NCBI RefSeq assembly: GCF_037094465.1
Contig: NZ_CP146609.1
Location: 3,901,501-3,965,500, forward strand
Length of the DNA stretch: 64,000 nucleotides
Direction of reading: 5' to 3'
From: Pseudodesulfovibrio sp. 5S69
GTDB lineage: Bacteria; Desulfobacterota; Desulfovibrionia; Desulfovibrionales; Desulfovibrionaceae
Position numbers and translations under genes: made by a program
Shown: positions 17,378-26,214 of the stretch, piece after piece
How the letters are laid out: each line of letters begins with the position of its first letter
Numbering within the stretch: the first letter of the stretch is position 1
The notes under the pieces: model-generated
What the model was told of the DNA's origin: nothing
Databases searched by the model: none
The model's input: the letters and a program-made list of their open reading frames with translations, nothing else

Positions 17378-18763
17378 ATGTATCGCAAAGTGACGTTCAC
17401 CCTTGCCGCCGCGTTTGCCGTCATCGCCCTGACCGCGATTGCCGCGGGCGCGCAGAATTTCCCCAAGGTCCGCGAACTGCGCATGGACCGCGCCACGCCG
17501 CCCCAGGGCACGGCCTGCATCGAGTGCCACAAGCAGGAGACCCCCGGCATCTTCGCCGACTGGGCCATGAGCCGCCACGCCTCGGCGGGCATCACCTGCC
17601 TGGACTGCCACCAGGCCCAGCCCGGCGAAGGGGACATCACCACAAGCCATGAGAAGTACTATTCCATGGGCAACCTGCCCATGGGCGAGAAGCAGTACTA
17701 CGTGCCCGTGGCCTCGGCGGTCACGCCCAAGGACTGTTCCCGCTGCCACCCGGACGAGGCCAAGCAGTATTCCAAGAGCAAGCACGCCAACACGCTGGAG
17801 ATCATCTGGAAGATCGACCCCTGGCTCAACGGCGGCATGAACTCCGAAAACGAACGCAAGACCGGCTGCTTCTACTGCCACGGCACCGTGCTCAAGATGA
17901 AGGACGGTTCGCTCGACAAGGACACCTGGCCCAACGTGGGAGTCGGCCGCCTGAACATGGACGGCTCGCTCGGCTCCTGCACCAGTTGCCACACCCGGCA
18001 CCGCTTCGCGGTCATGGAAGCGCGCAAGCCCGAAACCTGCGGCCAGTGCCACCTGGGACCGGACCATCCACAGATCGAAATCTACAATGAATCCAAGCAC
18101 GGCGACATCTACCAGGCCTTCAAGCAGGAGTACAACTTCAACTCCGCACCCGGCGCCTGGACCCCCGGCGTGGACTACCGCGCCCCGACCTGCGCCTCCT
18201 GCCACATGTCTGGCTCGGGCAACGTGGCCACCACCCACGACGTGACCGAGCGGATTTCCTGGGAGACCCAGGCCCCGCTGACCATCCGTCCGTCCGAGTT
18301 CAAGCCGCTGCCCGCGGCCACGGACTGGAAGGTGGAGCGCGACAAGATGAAGAACATCTGCAGCCAGTGCCACGGCCAGGCCTGGATCGACGATTTCTAC
18401 AACCAGCTCGACACCTCGGTGAAGGAGTACAACGAGGTCTACTTCAAGCCCGCCAAGAAGGTCCTGGACGAACTCTATGCAAAGGGACTGCTCGACAAGA
18501 CCAAGTACTTCGACGAGCACCTTGAGGTGACGTTCTACGAACTCTGGCACCACGAAGGCCGCCGGGCCCGCATGGGCACGGCCATGATGGCCCCGGACTA
18601 CGCCTGGTGGCACGGCTTCTACGAGTGCAAGCACCACTACAACCAGTTCATGGAGGAGGCCCGCCACCTCATCGACACCAACACCAAGGCCTACCGCTAT
18701 CCCGACTTCCCCAACGCCACGGGCAGCACCACCCGCCCGGAGCAGATCTTCGGCAAGAAGTAG
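17378..18763 (+). CDS. Octahaem HAO-like cytochrome c (hydroxylamine/nitrite reductase family)
   Basis: Periplasmic octahaem cytochrome of the hydroxylamine oxidoreductase family, 461 residues. It has a signal peptide (FTLAAAFAVIALTAIAAGA) and exactly eight CXXCH motifs: CIECH, CLDCH, CSRCH, CFYCH, CTSCH, CGQCH, CASCH and CSQCH. A histidine-rich C-terminal helical part (WHHEGRRARMGTAMM, FYECKHHYNQF) fits this family. In related non-nitrifiers such enzymes reduce nitrite or hydroxylamine; whether the catalytic tyrosine cross-link of true HAO exists here cannot be decided by eye. AGGAGG SD; paired with the NapC-type donor. Confidence 0.88.
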   Translation: MYRKVTFTLAAAFAVIALTAIAAGAQNFPKVRELRMDRATPPQGTACIECHKQETPGIFADWAMSRHASAGITCLDCHQAQPGEGDITTSHEKYYSMGNLPMGEKQYYVPVASAVTPKDCSRCHPDEAKQYSKSKHANTLEIIWKIDPWLNGGMNSENERKTGCFYCHGTVLKMKDGSLDKDTWPNVGVGRLNMDGSLGSCTSCHTRHRFAVMEARKPETCGQCHLGPDHPQIEIYNESKHGDIYQAFKQEYNFNSAPGAWTPGVDYRAPTCASCHMSGSGNVATTHDVTERISWETQAPLTIRPSEFKPLPAATDWKVERDKMKNICSQCHGQAWIDDFYNQLDTSVKEYNEVYFKPAKKVLDELYAKGLLDKTKYFDEHLEVTFYELWHHEGRRARMGTAMMAPDYAWWHGFYECKHHYNQFMEEARHLIDTNTKAYRYPDFPNATGSTTRPEQIFGKK

Positions 18764-18786
18764 GCGCATATCCGGCTAACCGGTAC

Positions 18787-18810
18787 GGGGGGCGTTCGCG
18801 CCCCCCTTTT
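18787..18810 (+). terminator. Rho-independent terminator of the octahaem operon
   Basis: GGGGGGCG (18787-18794), TTCG tetraloop, CGCCCCCC (18799-18806), TTTT. Confidence 0.88.
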
Positions 18811-18845
18811 CATTGCCGGCCCGTCCTGAGCCGAACGTACATGCA

Positions 18846-18876
18846 TTGACCTTCCGCAAAAAAAACGCGATATTAA
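18846..18876 (+). promoter_or_regulatory. Candidate promoter of the diguanylate cyclase gene
   Basis: TTGACC (18846-18851) and TATTAA (18871-18876) with a 19-bp A-rich spacer. The spacing is 1-2 bp longer than ideal, so this is tentative. Confidence 0.35.
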
Positions 18877-18942
18877 TAATCAGAATGGAGCACGCCCCCC
18901 TTTGCACGATAGGGCGGGCGCCCCCCGGACGGGAGACACGGA

Positions 18943-21285
18943 ATGAGCGAAGCATCCCAGCGCAAACGGCTTGAAGAAGCGCGGCAGCGCATCGAGGAAC
19001 TCGAAGAGGCCCTTGATCAGGCCGCCAGGGCGACCTGCGAGGACCGTTACCACATGGTCTTCGAGAACGCTCCAGGCGGCATGGCCATCATCACGGAGGG
19101 TGGCCGCATCCTCCTGTCCAACGCCGAGGCCAAGCGGTTCCTCGGCCTGTCCGGCGAAGGCGACGAGCACAACGCCGAGGATTTCTACGTCGACGTAGAG
19201 GATCGCAACCGGCTCCTGGCCATGATCCGGGAGAATCGGCACATCCGAAACTTTCCCGTGCTCATGCACCGCGCCGACGGCACCTCCATGTGGGCCAGTC
19301 TGAGCGCCCGATCCATCGACTACGGCGGAGAGCCGGCCAACCTTATCTCCTTCACGGACATCACCGAGCACCGCCGTGCCCTGCGGCGGCTGGAGCTCGA
19401 CGAGATCCGCTTCGAGCGTCTCTACGCCCTGTCCGAGATGACCCAGCATTCCGAGAAGGAGATCCTCGACTTCGCCCTGGAGGCCATCACCGAGGTGACC
19501 GGCAGCGAAATCGGCTACATCTACCGGATCAGCGACGACCAGACCGAGTTGATCCTGCACGCCTGGTCCGAGAGCGTCATGACGCAGTGCGACATCGAGA
19601 ACGTCCCGAACGTCTACCAAGTCTGCGAGACCGGACTCTGGGGCGAACCCATCCGCAAGGGCAAGCCGGTCATCACCAACGACTACGCGAACCTGGACGG
19701 CAAGAAGGGCTGCCCCGAGGGACACATCCCGGTGCGCAACCACCTGGGGGTGCCGGTCTTCGACGAGAGCCGCGTGGTCTTCCTGGCCGGGGTGGGCAAC
19801 AAGCCCGAGGACTACACCGAGGACGACGTCCGCCACATGGAGCTGATCATGAACGGCACCTGGCGCATCATCCAGCGGCGCCGGTCCAGGGAGGAGCTCG
19901 CCGCGGCCCATGCCGAGCTCGAGGAAAAGGTCCGGCGGCGCACGAACCGGCTCCAGCAGGTCAACCGCGAACTGGCCGGGCTCAATCTCAAACTGATGAC
20001 CAAGGACCAGGAGCGAGAACAGGCCCGCATGGAACTGTTGCGCTACCAGCGGATCATCGAGACCAATCCGGACCTCATCTCCCTGATCGACAGCGAGTAC
20101 CGCTACGTCATCGTCAATGAGTCCTACACCCACATTTTCGGCCTCAAGCGGGAGGCCATCGTGGGCCAGCCCGTGGGCATCCTCTTCGGCTCCGAGGCCT
20201 TCGAGGAACAGTTCCGGCCCGCCATCGACCGCGCCCTGGGCGGCGAAACCCTGACCGAAGCCACCTGGCTGCCCCTGCCCGACGCGGGCAAGCGGTACAT
20301 GTCCATCACCTACCAGCCGGTCCGGGTCCAGGGCGACGGACACGACTACGTATCCTTCGAGGCCCGGGACATGACCGACCTCAAGCGCAGCGAGGAGGAC
20401 CTCAAGGCCATCGCCGAGCGGCTGGACCTGGCCACGGATGCCGCGCACCTCGGCATATGGGAATGGGACCTGCGCACCGACGACCTGCTCTGGGACCACA
20501 AGATGTTCGACCTCTACAAGGCCGAGCCCCGGCCCTCCAAGGAGCTGTTCGACTTCTGGCGCAGTTGCGTCCATCCGGACGACCTGGCCGCCACCGAACA
20601 GAAGCTGGCCCGGTCCATCGAGACCAAGGAACCGCTCTACCTGGAGTTCCGCATCGTCCGCTCCGACGGGGCCACCCGGCACATCCGCCTCGAAGGGCTG
20701 GTCCAGGTGGACGACAAGGGCATGCCCACACGCCTCATCGGCATCAGCATGGACGTCACCGAGCAGCGCAAGATGGAGGACGAACTGCGCACCCTGGCCT
20801 CCACCGACCCCCTGACCGGGGCGAGCAACCGCCGCCAGTTCATGTCGCGCCTGAGCGAAGAGTTCGAACGCTGCAAGCGGTACAACACCTCCCTGGTCCT
20901 GCTCTCCCTGGACATCGACCACTTCAAGCGCATCAACGACACCTTCGGCCACCCGGCCGGGGACGACGTGCTCAAGGAGCTGGTCGCCCTGTGCAAGTCC
21001 ACCCTGCGCACCACCGACCTCTTCGGCCGCGTGGGCGGCGAGGAGTTCCAGGCAGCCCTGACCCAGACCCGCATCGGCGCGGGCGAGAACACCGCCGAGA
21101 GGCTGCGCCGCCGCGTGGCGCGGTGCGAGGTCAAGACCCACGGACAGGTCATCACCTTCACCATCAGCATCGGCGTGACCGCCCTGGCCCCGGACGACAA
21201 ATCCATCGAAGGGCTGCTCAAGCGGGCCGACGACGCCCTGTACCAGGCCAAGCGCAACGGCCGAAACCGGGTCATGGTCCTCTGA
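18943..21285 (+). CDS. PAS-GAF-PAS-PAS-GGDEF diguanylate cyclase
   Basis: Cytoplasmic 780-residue enzyme that should make cyclic di-GMP. Order: coiled coil (1-35), PAS (35-145), GAF-like domain (155-310), coiled coil, PAS (about 365-480), PAS with PAC (490-610) and GGDEF (about 620-780). The active site is GGEEF in RVGGEEF. An inhibitory I-site RTTD lies five residues before it, so product feedback is expected. No EAL domain and no membrane span. It stands alone between a terminator and the reductase gene, which starts 73 nt later. Confidence 0.9.
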   Translation: MSEASQRKRLEEARQRIEELEEALDQAARATCEDRYHMVFENAPGGMAIITEGGRILLSNAEAKRFLGLSGEGDEHNAEDFYVDVEDRNRLLAMIRENRHIRNFPVLMHRADGTSMWASLSARSIDYGGEPANLISFTDITEHRRALRRLELDEIRFERLYALSEMTQHSEKEILDFALEAITEVTGSEIGYIYRISDDQTELILHAWSESVMTQCDIENVPNVYQVCETGLWGEPIRKGKPVITNDYANLDGKKGCPEGHIPVRNHLGVPVFDESRVVFLAGVGNKPEDYTEDDVRHMELIMNGTWRIIQRRRSREELAAAHAELEEKVRRRTNRLQQVNRELAGLNLKLMTKDQEREQARMELLRYQRIIETNPDLISLIDSEYRYVIVNESYTHIFGLKREAIVGQPVGILFGSEAFEEQFRPAIDRALGGETLTEATWLPLPDAGKRYMSITYQPVRVQGDGHDYVSFEARDMTDLKRSEEDLKAIAERLDLATDAAHLGIWEWDLRTDDLLWDHKMFDLYKAEPRPSKELFDFWRSCVHPDDLAATEQKLARSIETKEPLYLEFRIVRSDGATRHIRLEGLVQVDDKGMPTRLIGISMDVTEQRKMEDELRTLASTDPLTGASNRRQFMSRLSEEFERCKRYNTSLVLLSLDIDHFKRINDTFGHPAGDDVLKELVALCKSTLRTTDLFGRVGGEEFQAALTQTRIGAGENTAERLRRRVARCEVKTHGQVITFTISIGVTALAPDDKSIEGLLKRADDALYQAKRNGRNRVMVL

Positions 21286-21358
21286 TCCCCTTGACTCCCC
21301 GCGCCCATCTCCCTACCCTTTTCGATAACGAATACTGCGACCACTGCGAGGTTCCCTC

Positions 21359-23047
21359 ATGTCCCTATTCAAGAAAGACAAGAAAGAAGAAGACTGGTTT
21401 CTGCCCGAAGACGTCCGCAAACAACTGACCGAGACCTTTCGGGCCCTCAAGGAGCCCGTGCACCTCGAGCTCTTCGCCCAGTCCGGCGTCAACGACGAAT
21501 TCGCCGACTACACCGCCACGTTCTGCGCCGACCTGGCCCGGCTCGACGACAAGATCACCTTCAAACGATTCGACATCGCGTCCGACCGGGCCAAGGCACT
21601 TGGCGTGACCGCCTCGCCCACCCTGTGCATCAACCCCGACGACTACCACATCCGGTTCCTGGGCGCGCCGCTGGGCGAGGAAGGCAAGTCCTTCATCACC
21701 TCCATCGTGCTCGTCTCCCTGCGCATGAACGGGCTGTCCGAGGCCTCCCTCTCTCTGCTCGACCCTCTGGACGAGGAACGGCTGGTCCAGGTCTTCGTCT
21801 CCCCCTCCTGCCCCTACTGCCCCGGCCAGGTCATGCACGCCGTGAAGTCCGCCATCGCCCGGCCCGGACTGGTCAAGGCCGAGTGCGTGGAGATGAACGA
21901 GAACCGGGAACTGACCGAAAAACACGACGTCGGCTCCGTGCCGCACACCATCTTCAACGGGGGCACGCACGACGCCCTGGGCCTCATGCCCGAGGAACGC
22001 TTCGTGGTCGAGATGGTCTATCTCAAGTCCGCCGAGGAGCTCCTCGAAGAGGGCAAGCTGCCCGGCGTGGAGGGATTGCAGACCGCCACCGGCTACGGGA
22101 CCATCGAGCCCGGCGCGGTGGATCTGGTCATCATCGGCGCGGGCCCGGCCGGGCTGACCGCGGGCATCTATGCCGTGCGCGCCGGACTCAAGACCGTGGT
22201 CCTGGAGAAGTCCATCGTCGGCGGCCAGGTGTCCCTGACCCCGGTGGTCGAGAACTACCCCGGCTTCACCGCCGTGCCCGGCAAGCAGCTCATGGACATC
22301 ATGAGCGAACACGCCCGCCAGTACGTGCCCGTGCACGAGGGCGAGGGCGTGGAATCCATCCAGGTGGGCGACGCTGCCAAGGACGAGCCCATCGTGGTGA
22401 CCACGGCCAGGGGCGAGTACCCGGCCAAGGCGGTCATCCTGGCCACCGGCGCGAGCTACCGCAAGCTCGGCATCCCCGGCGAGGAGACCTATTTCGGGCG
22501 CGGGGTCAACTACTGCGCCTCCTGCGACGGCTACCTCTACAAAGGCAAGTCCGTGGCCATCGTCGGCGGCGGCAACACCGCCCTGACCGACGCCCTGCAC
22601 CTCAAGAACCTCGGCGTGAACGTGACCATCATCCACCGCCGCGATGAGTTCCGCGCCCAAAAGTCGTTGGCCGACTCGGTGGAGCGCGAAGGCATCCCGG
22701 TGCTCTGGAACACCGTGGTCGAGTCCATCGAGGGCGACGGCAAGAAGGCCACCTCGCTCAAGCTGCGCAACGTCAAGGACGACGCGCAGACCGAACTGCC
22801 CCTGGACGGCGTGTTCATGGCCATCGGCCAGAAGGCCGCCACCGAACTGGCCAAGGCCATGGGCGTGAAGCTGAACGGGGACGGCTACGTCGAGGCGGGC
22901 CCGGACAAGCGCACCAACGTGCCGCGCGTCTACGCCTGCGGCGACCTGACCGGCGGCCTGCAACAAATCGTCACCGCCATCGGCGAAGGCTCGGTGGCCG
23001 CCATGTCCGCGTTTGAAGACATCTCCCACCCCTACTGGAAAGAATAG
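21359..23047 (+). CDS. AhpF-like fusion: glutaredoxin-fold pair plus thioredoxin reductase
   Basis: 562-residue flavoprotein disulfide reductase. Residues 1-240 are two thioredoxin folds; the first lacks a CXXC, the second has the redox motif C151-P-Y-C154. The rest is a thioredoxin reductase: FAD motif IIGAGPAGLTAG near 260, redox pair C386-A-S-C389, NAD(P)H loop IVGGGNTALTDA, and a C-terminal VYACGDLTGG FAD motif. The architecture is that of AhpF, yet no ahpC lies nearby, so its natural acceptor is unknown. It is followed by repeat copy R1. Confidence 0.9.
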   Translation: MSLFKKDKKEEDWFLPEDVRKQLTETFRALKEPVHLELFAQSGVNDEFADYTATFCADLARLDDKITFKRFDIASDRAKALGVTASPTLCINPDDYHIRFLGAPLGEEGKSFITSIVLVSLRMNGLSEASLSLLDPLDEERLVQVFVSPSCPYCPGQVMHAVKSAIARPGLVKAECVEMNENRELTEKHDVGSVPHTIFNGGTHDALGLMPEERFVVEMVYLKSAEELLEEGKLPGVEGLQTATGYGTIEPGAVDLVIIGAGPAGLTAGIYAVRAGLKTVVLEKSIVGGQVSLTPVVENYPGFTAVPGKQLMDIMSEHARQYVPVHEGEGVESIQVGDAAKDEPIVVTTARGEYPAKAVILATGASYRKLGIPGEETYFGRGVNYCASCDGYLYKGKSVAIVGGGNTALTDALHLKNLGVNVTIIHRRDEFRAQKSLADSVEREGIPVLWNTVVESIEGDGKKATSLKLRNVKDDAQTELPLDGVFMAIGQKAATELAKAMGVKLNGDGYVEAGPDKRTNVPRVYACGDLTGGLQQIVTAIGEGSVAAMSAFEDISHPYWKE

Positions 23048-23059
23048 CCATTGAAGAGC

Positions 23060-23165
23060 GGGGAAGGGGAAGGAAAACCTTGCGAGAAAGGTTCTTTCCT
23101 TCCCCTTCCCCGGACTCCATCCCGATCCTTCTCCAAAGCTTTTTATAGCCGCTTCGCTGGGTGGT
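23060..23165 (+). repeat. Dispersed intergenic repeat, copy R1
   Basis: A 52-bp near-perfect hairpin (23060-23111) made of an A/G-rich strand and its C/T-rich complement, followed by a conserved tail (CCCCGGACTCCATCCC, then CTTTTTATAGCCGCTTCGC). Copies R2-R4 share this plan at 46681, 48230 and 55741. It follows the reductase stop by 13 nt and may double as its transcript end. Confidence 0.75.
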
Positions 23166-23269
23166 CCGTGCTGCGCGCCTGACCGCTTTCGAGCAGGCTT
23201 TTGCCTCTGTTTCCCCAAAACGGGCTTGACTCCACAGGGGCCCCCTGCTACCCCTGAGTTCTCCGCTGT

Positions 23270-23318
23270 GACCATCGGTCACTTTCTGACCGTGAGTCGC
23301 AAAACGACCGTAGGTCAC
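23270..23318. promoter_or_regulatory. Three tandem operator-like sites, period 18 bp
   Basis: GACCATCGGTCAC (23270-23282), GACCGTGAGTCGC (23288-23300) and GACCGTAGGTCAC (23306-23318). Each is an imperfect palindrome around GACC...GGTC, and starts are exactly 18 bp apart. They end 39 bp before tetR, fitting autoregulation and control of the downstream TRAP operon. Confidence 0.6.
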
Positions 23319-23356
23319 AATAAAAACCGTACGATTCCGGGGAACAAGGACAGGAT

Positions 23357-23950
23357 ATGGCGACCAAACAGCAGGAGAAATCCCAACAGACCATGCGGGA
23401 GCTCATGGGTTCGGCCATCGAGCTGTTCGGCACCAAGGGATTTTCCTCCACCTCGGTGGCCGAGATCACCGAGCACGCGGGCTACGCCAAGGGGAGCTTC
23501 TACCGCCACTGGAACTCCAAGGACGAGCTGTTCCTCCAGATCGTGGAGCAGAAATTCAAGGAGTACCGGGCCACCCGGCACGACCGCGTGCAGCGGGCCG
23601 CCGACCTGCGCGAGGCCATGGACATCATCTGGGATTTCCTGGAAACCATCGTGGCGGACCGCAACTGGTCGGCCATCTTCCTGGAGTTTACCATCCACGC
23701 GGCCACCAACGAGTCCCTGCGCCGCCTCCTGAACCAGTCCGACTACCGCCTCTCCGACCGGGTCTTCGCCGACCTGGTCCGCGACCACGTGACCAGCGAC
23801 TTCCCCCCCGAGAAGATCGGGGCCCTGAACACCGCCCTGTTCGAGGGCTTTCTCATCCACCGCGCGCTCGGCACCGAGACCCTCTCCCTTGCGGAGGTGC
23901 GCGAGGCGGCCATCGACCTGGCCGTGAAGAACGGAACCAAGCGGGACTGA
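23357..23950 (+). CDS. TetR-family regulator of the TRAP operon
   Basis: 197-residue one-component regulator. The N-terminal helix-turn-helix is typical (AIELFGTKGFSSTSVAEITEHAGYAKGSFYRHWNSKDEL in pieces, residues 17-56); the C-terminal helical part is a ligand/dimerisation domain with no known specificity. It lies 44 nt before the first dctP gene in the same direction, so it is probably the first gene of the operon. The three GACC/GGTC elements upstream are its likely operators. Confidence 0.88.
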   Translation: MATKQQEKSQQTMRELMGSAIELFGTKGFSSTSVAEITEHAGYAKGSFYRHWNSKDELFLQIVEQKFKEYRATRHDRVQRAADLREAMDIIWDFLETIVADRNWSAIFLEFTIHAATNESLRRLLNQSDYRLSDRVFADLVRDHVTSDFPPEKIGALNTALFEGFLIHRALGTETLSLAEVREAAIDLAVKNGTKRD

Positions 23951-23994
23951 GCCCCGCTGCGACCATATCACATCATCAACAAGCGAGATGCCCC

Positions 23995-25002
23995 ATGCGT
24001 AAGATCCTGCTGACCCTGACCGCCCTGGCCCTGATCGCCGCCGGACTGGCCTCCCCGGCCTGCGCCGAGTCCGTGCGCCTGACCTATTCCAGCTTCTTCC
24101 CCCCCACGCACATCCAGTCCAAGCTGGCCCAGCAGTGGTGCAACGAGGTGGAGAAACGCACGGGCAAGGCGGTCATCATCGACTTCTACCCCGGCGGGAC
24201 CCTGAGCCCGGCCAAGCAGTGCTACGACGGCGTGGTCGAGGGCATCTCCGACATCGGACAAAGCGCCCTGGCCTACTCGCGCGGCCGCTTCCCGGTCATG
24301 GCCGCCGTGGACCTGCCCATGGGCTACCAGAGCGGCGTCCAGGCCACGGCCGTGGCCAACGCGGTCTACGGCAAGTTCAAGCCCGCCGAATTCGACGACG
24401 TGGAGCCCATGTACTTCCACGCCCACGGCCCCGGCCTGCTCTTCACCGTGGAGAAGCCGGTCCACACCCTGGCCGACCTCAAGGGCCTCAAGATCCGCTC
24501 CACCGGCAACTCCGCCAAGCTCATCGAGGCCCTGGGCGGCACCCCGGTGGCCCAGCCCATGCCTGCCGCCTACCAGTCCCTGCAAAAGGGCGTGGTGGAC
24601 GGTTCGGTCCACCCCATGGAGTCCAACAAGGGCTGGAAGCTCGGTGAAGTGGTCAAACACTGCACCCAGTCCCAGTGCGTGGGCTACACCACCACCTTCT
24701 TCATCGTCATGAACAAGGACAAGTGGAACGAGATCTCGCCCGAAAACCAAAAGATCATCGAGCAGATCAACCGGGAATGGTCGGTCAAGCACGGCCAGGC
24801 CTGGGACGCCTCGGACGCCGAGGGCAGGAAGTTCCTGGCCTCCAAGGGCGGCGACTTCATCGATCTCGAACCCGCCGAGGCCGAGCGCTGGGTGCAGGCC
24901 GCCCAGCCCGTGCTGAATGGTTACGCCGAGGGCGAGGGCAAGGCCGTGGACGGACAGGCCGTGGTCGAATTCATCAAGGCCGAAATGACCAAGACCCCGT
25001 AG
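23995..25002 (+). CDS. dctP: TRAP transporter periplasmic receptor DctP, first copy
   Basis: Solute receptor of a TRAP transporter, 335 residues. Signal peptide MRKILLTLTALALIAAGLASPACA; the mature protein begins ESVRLTYSSFFPP. The DctP core carries LKGLKIRSTGNSAKL, with the arginine that usually binds a substrate carboxylate, and GTPVAQPMPAAYQSLQKGVVDG. The ligand is likely an organic acid but cannot be named. The second receptor downstream is a clear paralogue. A hairpin follows this gene. Confidence 0.9.
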   Translation: MRKILLTLTALALIAAGLASPACAESVRLTYSSFFPPTHIQSKLAQQWCNEVEKRTGKAVIIDFYPGGTLSPAKQCYDGVVEGISDIGQSALAYSRGRFPVMAAVDLPMGYQSGVQATAVANAVYGKFKPAEFDDVEPMYFHAHGPGLLFTVEKPVHTLADLKGLKIRSTGNSAKLIEALGGTPVAQPMPAAYQSLQKGVVDGSVHPMESNKGWKLGEVVKHCTQSQCVGYTTTFFIVMNKDKWNEISPENQKIIEQINREWSVKHGQAWDASDAEGRKFLASKGGDFIDLEPAEAERWVQAAQPVLNGYAEGEGKAVDGQAVVEFIKAEMTKTP

Positions 25003-25036
25003 GCCGTGACGGCGCAACGGCTGCTCTGCGGACAGC

Positions 25037-25070
25037 GCCCCGGTTCCAAGCGGCAATACGGAACCGGGGC
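25037..25070 (+). promoter_or_regulatory. Intergenic stem-loop after the first dctP
   Basis: GCCCCGGTTCC (25037-25047) and GGAACCGGGGC (25060-25070): 11-bp perfect stem, 12-nt loop, no T-run. It probably stabilises the upstream receptor mRNA or attenuates transcription. Confidence 0.55.
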
Positions 25071-25178
25071 CGCACTGCGGAGGCGGTTTTTCGCGGGCAG
25101 GGCCCGGGGCATTCCATATACAAGGGGGGAGACTGCGGACTCCTCCTCGGACCCCATGCAACCATCCGGAGGGAGACA

Positions 25179-26177
25179 ATGAAAAAACTTTTAACCACGG
25201 TCCTGGCCGTCGGACTGCTCTGCGCCGGACTGACCGGCCAGGCGCGGGCCGAGGTCAAGCTGACCTACTCCAACTTCTTCCCGCCCACCAACCACCAGTC
25301 CCGACTGGCCGAGGCGTGGTGCAAGGAAGTGGCGAAACGCACCGGCGGCAAGGTCGTCGTCGAGTACTACCCCGGCGGAACCCTGTCCAAGGCCGCCCAG
25401 TGCTACGACGGCGTGGTCGAGGGCATCTCCGACGTCGGGCTGTCTTGCCTGGCCTACTCGCGAGGCCGCTTCCCGGTCATGGCCGCGGTGGACCTCCCGC
25501 TCGGCTACACCAGCGCGGCCCAGGCCACGGCCACGGCCAACGCGGTCTACGAGCACTTCAGGCCCGAAGAACTCGCCGACGTGGAGCCCATGTATTTCAA
25601 CGCCCACGGGCCCGGCCTGCTGTTCACCGTGAACAGGCCGGTCAGGAACCTCGACGACATGAAGGGCGAGAAGATCCGGGCCACCGGCAACTCCGCCAAG
25701 CTGGTCGGGGCGCTGGGCGGCACCCCGGTGGCCAAGCCCATGCCCGAGAACTACCAGCTCCTGCAAAAGGGCGTGGTCGACGGCTCCATGCACCCCATCG
25801 AATCCAACAGGTCCTTCAAGCTGGGCGAGGTCTGCAAGTTCGGCACGGACTCCTACTCCGTGGCCTACACCACCGTCTTCTTCATCGTCATGAACAAGGA
25901 CAAGTGGGCCCAGATCGACCCCGAGTCACAGAAGATCATCCGTGAAATCAACCGGGAATGGACGGCCAGGCACGCCGCGGCCTGGGACGAGGCCGACGCC
26001 GACGGACGGCGGTTCTTCCTGGACCAGGGCGGCGAGATCGTCCAACTGAGCCCCGAGGAATCGGCGGCCTGGGCCGAGGCGGCCCGGCCCGTGCTGGACG
26101 ACTACGTGGCCGAGGTGGCCGGGAAGGGCCTTGACGGCAAGGCCATCCTGGAATTCACGCGGTCCACCCTGAAATAA
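25179..26177 (+). CDS. dctP: TRAP transporter periplasmic receptor DctP, second copy
   Basis: 332-residue receptor, tandem paralogue of the previous gene. Signal peptide MKKLLTTVLAVGLLCAGLTGQARA, mature EVKLTYSNFFPP. The binding core is nearly the same (KIRATGNSAKLVGALGGTPV, LQKGVVDGSMHP, FFIVMNKDKW). The ATG at 25179 follows GGAGGGAGACA; a longer frame running back into the first gene is a shadow. Differences at positions around the cleft (VKHCTQSQCVGY against CKFGTDSYSVAY) suggest a different ligand preference. A hairpin follows. Confidence 0.9.
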   Translation: MKKLLTTVLAVGLLCAGLTGQARAEVKLTYSNFFPPTNHQSRLAEAWCKEVAKRTGGKVVVEYYPGGTLSKAAQCYDGVVEGISDVGLSCLAYSRGRFPVMAAVDLPLGYTSAAQATATANAVYEHFRPEELADVEPMYFNAHGPGLLFTVNRPVRNLDDMKGEKIRATGNSAKLVGALGGTPVAKPMPENYQLLQKGVVDGSMHPIESNRSFKLGEVCKFGTDSYSVAYTTVFFIVMNKDKWAQIDPESQKIIREINREWTARHAAAWDEADADGRRFFLDQGGEIVQLSPEESAAWAEAARPVLDDYVAEVAGKGLDGKAILEFTRSTLK

Positions 26178-26190
26178 CCGTTTGCAAGAC

Positions 26191-26214
26191 GGGGCGGGAC
26201 AGGGTTCCCGCCCC
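26191..26214 (+). promoter_or_regulatory. Intergenic stem-loop between dctP2 and dctQ
   Basis: GGGGCGGGA (26191-26199) and TCCCGCCCC (26206-26214), 9-bp stem, 6-nt loop, no T-run. Position suggests a role in giving receptor genes higher expression than the membrane genes. Confidence 0.55.

Larger units (their letters stand above)
23048..23356. other. Intergenic region with repeat R1 and tetR operators
   Basis: 309 bp without a gene. The first third is the hairpin repeat at 23060-23165; the last part holds three evenly spaced 13-bp operator-like elements before the TetR gene. Confidence 0.6.

Noticed and set aside
24675..25178. 168-residue N-terminal extension of the second DctP receptor
   Set aside because: It runs back into the first receptor gene in a shadow frame; the signal peptide and SD fix the start at 25179.
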